The notes under the pieces: generated by a model
Seen by the model: only the letters and a program-made list of their open reading frames with translations
Database searches by the model: none
What the model was told of the DNA's origin: nothing
Program-made: the position numbers and the translations under genes
Source: Alcanivorax sp.
GTDB taxonomy: Bacteria; Pseudomonadota; Gammaproteobacteria; Pseudomonadales; Alcanivoracaceae
DNA length: 64,000 nucleotides
NCBI RefSeq assembly: GCF_017794965.1
Contig: NZ_CP051240.1
Location: 558,001-622,000, forward strand
Reading direction: 5' to 3'
Shown: positions 60,555 to 64,000 of the stretch, piece after piece
Position numbering within the stretch: position 1 is the first letter of the stretch
How the letters are laid out: each line of letters opens with the position of its first letter

Positions 60555-61076
60555 ATGTCCATGTTGCCGATGCTTGTAAAAGACCACGACGAACTGCTGA
60601 CGCTGAACAATAACGATATGCCGATCTACAAGGACATCATGGTCCCGGGTCTGGATGTTCAGCCCCAATATGTGGATGTGAACCGCGGTATCTGGGTGTT
60701 GCGTGTCATGTTCCACCCTGGCGTTCGTCTGCCCATGCATTACCACACTGGCAGCGTTCACCTGTGGACCCTGTCCGGCAAGTGGAACTACGTGGAGTAC
60801 CCGGATCAGCCGCAGACCGCTGGTTGTTATCTGTTCGAGCCTGGCGGTAGCGTCCACACCTTCAATGTGCCGGAAGATAACACCGAAGTGACCGATACCC
60901 TGATGCTGGTAGAGGGCGCCAACGTGAACTTTGACGAGAATGGCCAGTACCACAGCATCCTGGATGCCAACTCCATCACCTTGCTGATCGAGCAGTACAT
61001 TCAGGAAAACGGTCTGGAGCCGGCGACCTACATCAAGCCGTCCATGCCGGACCATGCCAACAAGATCCAGGGCTGA
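60555..61076 (+). CDS. cupin protein, 2,4'-dihydroxyacetophenone dioxygenase-like
   Basis: 173 aa from the ATG at 60555 (GGGAG). Single cupin domain: FHPGVRLPMHYHTGSVHLWTLSGKWNYVEYPDQPQTAGCYLFEPGGSVHTFNV. The His in MHYHTG and GGSVHTF could bind a metal. The layout is like ChrR and DAD-type dioxygenases. It is first in a group of three genes with an NAD epimerase/dehydrogenase and an SDR. The substrate is not known; a hydroxyketone or steroid-like compound is possible. Confidence 0.82.
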   Translation: MSMLPMLVKDHDELLTLNNNDMPIYKDIMVPGLDVQPQYVDVNRGIWVLRVMFHPGVRLPMHYHTGSVHLWTLSGKWNYVEYPDQPQTAGCYLFEPGGSVHTFNVPEDNTEVTDTLMLVEGANVNFDENGQYHSILDANSITLLIEQYIQENGLEPATYIKPSMPDHANKIQG

Positions 61077-61094
61077 TCTCAAGCTGACAGGTAA

Positions 61095-61120
61095 GGCCGC
61101 CTGCCAAGGCGGCCCTGCTT
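61095..61120 (+). terminator. partial terminator after the cupin gene
   Basis: GGCCGCC (61095-61101) pairs with GGCGGCC (61108-61114), followed by CTGCTTTC. The next gene begins 23 nt later, so this may only lower readthrough. Confidence 0.65.
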
Positions 61121-61142
61121 TCATATGCAGAAGGGCAAAACC

Positions 61143-62186
61143 ATGACAACAACAATGCCGACTGGCTCTGCCGGTCAACAACCTGCTGTTCCCCAATCGG
61201 TTTTTATTACCGGTGCTGGCGGCTTTATCGGTCGGGCGATCATGGCGCGCTACAAAGCGCTGGGCTGTGACGTACGCGGTATGGATCTGCAACCGGATCC
61301 TGACGCCAATATTGTCGCTGGTGATATCACCAACCCTTCCGGTTGGGCAGACCACGCCAAAGGCTGTGACCTGTTCATCCATACCGCAGCGGTGGTCAGC
61401 CTGGCGGCACAGTGGGCGGCGTACCGCAAGATCACCGTGGAAGGTACCCGCAATGCCATCAAAGTGGCGGTGGCCGCCGGGGCAACGCGTTTCGTGCATT
61501 TCTCCTCCATCGCGGCGCTGGGGTATGACTACCCGGATGGCGCGGATGAAACCTGGCCGGTGGTCATCGGCAATGAATACCTTTACGGCGTCGCCAAGGG
61601 CGCCAGTGAGCATGTGGCGCTGGCGGCCCATGCAGCCGGCGACATCAATGTCACGGTGATTCGCCCCGGCGACGTTTATGGCCCCGGTTCCCGCGCCTGG
61701 TTGATCGAGCCGCTGAAGATGGCCAGAGCCGGCCAACTGATCCTGCCGGACAAAGGCCAGGGCATGTTTACCCCCGTCTACATTGACGACCTGCTCGACG
61801 GGACCATGCTCGCCGCCGGTCTTGAAGCCGGCAAGGGACAGATATTTATCCTGTGGGGGGGCGAGGGAGTGTCCTGTAAGGAATTCTTCAGCCACCACTG
61901 GCGTTGGGCGGGTCGTCAGGGTTCCCCGCGCAGTCTGTCCTTGAAGGCGGCGCTGGCGCTGACAAAAGGCATCTGGAAAGTGAATCAGATGATCAAGCGC
62001 AATGATGAGGTGACACCGGATGCCATGTTGATGTTCACCCGCAAGGGCGGCTTTTCCATCGACAAGGCGAAGCGCCTGCTGGGCTATCAGCCCAAGGTAA
62101 ACCTGGCGGAAGGCATGCGTCAGTCCGAAGTCTGGCTGAAGGACGTTGGCGAACTGAATAGTTCAGAATCGGAGGCAACAGCATGA
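61143..62186 (+). CDS. NAD-dependent epimerase/3-beta-HSD-type dehydrogenase
   Basis: 347 aa from the ATG at 61143 (AAGGG upstream). Extended SDR: VFITGAGGFIGRAIMARY, AVVSLAAQ, FVHFSSIAALGYDY, and EYLYGVAKGASE with the YxxxK pair shifted (YGVAK). VRPGDVYGPGSR-like IRPGDVYGPGSR follows. The family oxidises 3-hydroxysteroids or sugar-nucleotide-like substrates. ATGA overlap with the next gene (62183-62186). Confidence 0.88.
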   Translation: MTTTMPTGSAGQQPAVPQSVFITGAGGFIGRAIMARYKALGCDVRGMDLQPDPDANIVAGDITNPSGWADHAKGCDLFIHTAAVVSLAAQWAAYRKITVEGTRNAIKVAVAAGATRFVHFSSIAALGYDYPDGADETWPVVIGNEYLYGVAKGASEHVALAAHAAGDINVTVIRPGDVYGPGSRAWLIEPLKMARAGQLILPDKGQGMFTPVYIDDLLDGTMLAAGLEAGKGQIFILWGGEGVSCKEFFSHHWRWAGRQGSPRSLSLKAALALTKGIWKVNQMIKRNDEVTPDAMLMFTRKGGFSIDKAKRLLGYQPKVNLAEGMRQSEVWLKDVGELNSSESEATA

Positions 62187-62995
62187 ATCACGTAATGATT
62201 ACCGGTGGCGGAAGCGGGCTTGGTCTCGGCATGGCGCGTCGTTATCTCAAGCGCGGTATTTCCGTCAGCGTGCTGGATCTTGTCGTCAGCAATGGAAACC
62301 AGGGTCTTCTCACCCAGGCAGCCAACGAAGGCGACAGCCAATGGGCGTTTTTCGAAATGGATATCACTGACGATGCGGCGGTGGAACAGGCGGTAGCCGC
62401 AGCGGTCGCCAAATTTTCCAGCCCGGATCTGGCGATTAATTCTGCCGGTGTTGCCATCAACAAGACACTGGCAGACATGAAGCCGGTGGAGTTCCGCAAG
62501 GTGATTGATATCAACCTGAATGGCAGTCTGCACTTTGCCTCCGCCGTGGCTCCGCATCTGGTTCCAGGTTCGCGTTTGGCGCTGGTTGCTTCTCTGGTAG
62601 GTATCACCAGTAATTATGGTTACAGCGCTTATGGTGCCTCCAAATTCGGTGTGGTGGGTCTGGCCACTGCGCTGCGTTACGAGTACGAACCGCTTGGCGT
62701 GAAGCTAAGCTGTATTTGTCTGCCGGAAGTGCACACTCCGCTGGTGGACAAGGAGCGACAGGAAGGTAACCCCATTTCCTTGGCGCTAAAGAAGACCGCT
62801 GGCTGCATGGATCCGGACGAGGCCTGTGACCAGATCGTGGCAGGGCTGGATGCCGGCAAGTGGATGGTCATTCCCGGTGCCTTGGGAAAGATCACTGGCT
62901 TTGTGACACGCCACATGCCCGGCATGTTCAATGGTTATATCCAGATGATGGTCAGGAAGTTGATGAAGCAGTATCCGGTGCAGAACGCCGGTTAA
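62183..62995 (+). CDS. short-chain dehydrogenase
   Basis: 270 aa. TGGGSGLGLG cofactor motif, NSAG, and YGASK after VASLVG. Starts within the stop of the preceding gene. The three genes with the AraC regulator resemble small catabolic operons acting on lipophilic ketones or alcohols. A terminator follows at 63027. Confidence 0.92.
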   Translation: MNHVMITGGGSGLGLGMARRYLKRGISVSVLDLVVSNGNQGLLTQAANEGDSQWAFFEMDITDDAAVEQAVAAAVAKFSSPDLAINSAGVAINKTLADMKPVEFRKVIDINLNGSLHFASAVAPHLVPGSRLALVASLVGITSNYGYSAYGASKFGVVGLATALRYEYEPLGVKLSCICLPEVHTPLVDKERQEGNPISLALKKTAGCMDPDEACDQIVAGLDAGKWMVIPGALGKITGFVTRHMPGMFNGYIQMMVRKLMKQYPVQNAG

Positions 62996-63790
62996 TTCCT
63001 TGTGTGCATGGTTGCACTCCTTCGAGGCCGCATCTTCCACGATGCGGCTTTTTTTATGCTCATCGCGGATTTCCGGGAAAGACCAACCTTTCCGTAGGAG
63101 CGTCGCTGGCGGCGCGATTTCAGATCAGGATCAGAAACGTTTTCATCACAGGGATCAATGAAACCTCAGCTCGGGAGCTGTTGTCAGAACCTTCGTTCAG
63201 CAAGCTGAATCTCCCACCAGACATCGATTTCTCCTAAAGCGTAGTAAATCGCTGGAATCGCGCCGCCACCGAGCGCAGCGAAGGAACGCCTGACAAGGCG
63301 GCCCCGCGGGTGAGCGGAGCGAATAACCGACGCGCCTACGGCACAGGCTTTGTGTAAAGCCTTCCCTCAAATCCGCGATGAACCTTTTTTATGCCGCTTC
63401 GCGGCCGTAACAGGCATCACGATTCACGCAACATGCGGAAAGGCTGGCGGAGAGGGTGGTGCTGTGGGATCGCTCGTGCCCTTCAAGGTATGTCTGCACG
63501 GGCAACGATTGTTCGAGGTTGGGAAAAGCGTCGTTTGCAAGCAAGTTATTCGCTTCGCTCACCCTTCGGACACGCACTGCCTGCGTTACTTCGCTACGTT
63601 AGGTTCCCACATCAAGATTGAAAATTAACTTCAGTCAATCGACTCCCTCTCCTGTTCCCCGCTAATTTGCAATGCGTGTTTTCCGGGGCTCGGACTGGCG
63701 ATAAGTTGCAATGGGAAGAATGCCTGCGCCTGTGCTTCCTCCGTCCATTTCTGGATAGCCGTTAGCCATCCTGAAAACGGCCTTCCGCCT
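62996..63790. repeat. repeat-rich non-coding region
   Basis: TCATCGCGGA (63060-63069) faces TCCGCGATGA (63372-63381). A REP unit CGTAGGAGCGTCGCTGGCGGCGCGAT is at 63092-63117. Two copies of the TTATTCGCTTCGCTCACC module, inverted to each other, are at 63262-63335 and 63541-63611. 63371-63456 duplicates 55801-55886. A short frame at 63631-63897 overlaps the partial gene below and is not supported. Confidence 0.75.
63027..63056 (+). terminator. terminator of the cupin-epimerase-SDR operon
   Basis: GCCGCATC (63027-63034) pairs with GATGCGGC (63041-63048), followed by a run of seven T. Confidence 0.92.
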
Positions 63791-64000
63791 TTACGGATCT
63801 GCGCTATCGGCTGGGGCAGATTCGGGAGTCCAGCCTTGTCGAATCTTGCGGGAAAAATGCTTTTCATCAGGGGAGACTGCGCTGCTGACCCGGGCATTAA
63901 GGCGGGTTTGGATCAGGTCGTCATCGGTATTGATGATACCGTGATCAAGCAACACTTCATCGGAGTAGCCGGGTAGAATGATGCGGTAATCCAGCCAGTG
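63791..64000 (-). CDS. 3' end of an unidentified gene (continues beyond window)
   Basis: The frame is open from 64000 to a TAA at 63791-63793, giving the last 69 residues: it includes WLDYRIILPGYSDEVLLDHG, IINTDDDLIQTRLNAR and a polar tail ending PADSADP. The first part looks like a real protein; the tail is less certain. No family recognised. Confidence 0.45.
   Translation of the reverse strand, partial: HWLDYRIILPGYSDEVLLDHGIINTDDDLIQTRLNARVSSAVSPDEKHFSRKIRQGWTPESAPADSADP

Noticed and set aside
63631..63897. Short frame of 88 codons near the right end
   Set aside because: It overlaps the 3' end of another minus-strand frame that runs off the window and has no recognisable domain or SD.

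Overview
The window reads as a chromosomal segment of a gammaproteobacterium of the marine, lipid- and hydrocarbon-using type. Alcanivorax or a close relative is my best guess, from the GC-rich composition, the PsrA-like box before an acyl-CoA dehydrogenase, the Baeyer-Villiger monooxygenase/hydrolase/SDR operon, the outer-membrane phospholipase and the pseudomonad-like regulators. No rRNA, tRNA, CRISPR array or intact transposase was seen. Both window ends cut through genes.

Layout. 1-10739 (minus strand, except one START-domain gene) is a zinc-supply and zinc-limitation region: a ZnuD-like TonB receptor with a His-rich loop, two small CxxC/His membrane proteins, an ABC zinc permease and binding protein, a His-rich outer-membrane barrel, yidD, and a detached cysS-hisI-thrS set that looks like zinc-stress paralogues. 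10951-19107 carries signalling and stress genes: HD-GYP, an M23 factor, the divergent nsrR/hmp pair with two operator-like dyads, a GGDEF cyclase, a ribbon-helix-helix protein and a LysR regulator. 19564-29323 holds a QueD-like enzyme, hinT, an ACP phosphodiesterase, SDRs, hydrolases and the AraC/BVMO operon. 29883-37443 holds a TPR pair, apbE, a 316-bp MITE, and a sigma / anti-sigma-like / YfbK operon.

37850-49138 is the most unusual coding region. Two divergent operons encode a Tat-type DUF1501 protein, a LamG lipoprotein with two haem motifs, a CxxCH protein, an HzsA-like lipoprotein with two haem motifs, two outer-membrane barrels, a TlpA thioredoxin, a DUF4266 lipoprotein ending in GGGCGCN and a DUF3570 barrel. 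I read this as an uncharacterised envelope redox apparatus. 49219-55358 has pldA, a Trm112-like protein and two paralogous acyl-CoA dehydrogenases around a DUF454 gene. 56167-64000 has endonuclease I, an EntD-type PPTase, a YedI-like membrane protein, an AraC regulator, a cupin-epimerase-SDR operon and the 3' end of an unidentified gene.

The strongest non-coding signal is a family of 7-bp tandem repeats in the intergenic regions. Sequences differ (AAGCTAC, GAGCTAC, CTCACAG, GCGTCAG, GCAGCAC and others), but the period is always 7. Many arrays start or end within about 0-3 nt of a stop codon, in several cases with the stop codon inside the first heptad. They enclose REP-like palindromes and second, inner heptad tracts in nested inverted order. 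I know of no description of this arrangement in gammaproteobacteria, but could not search.
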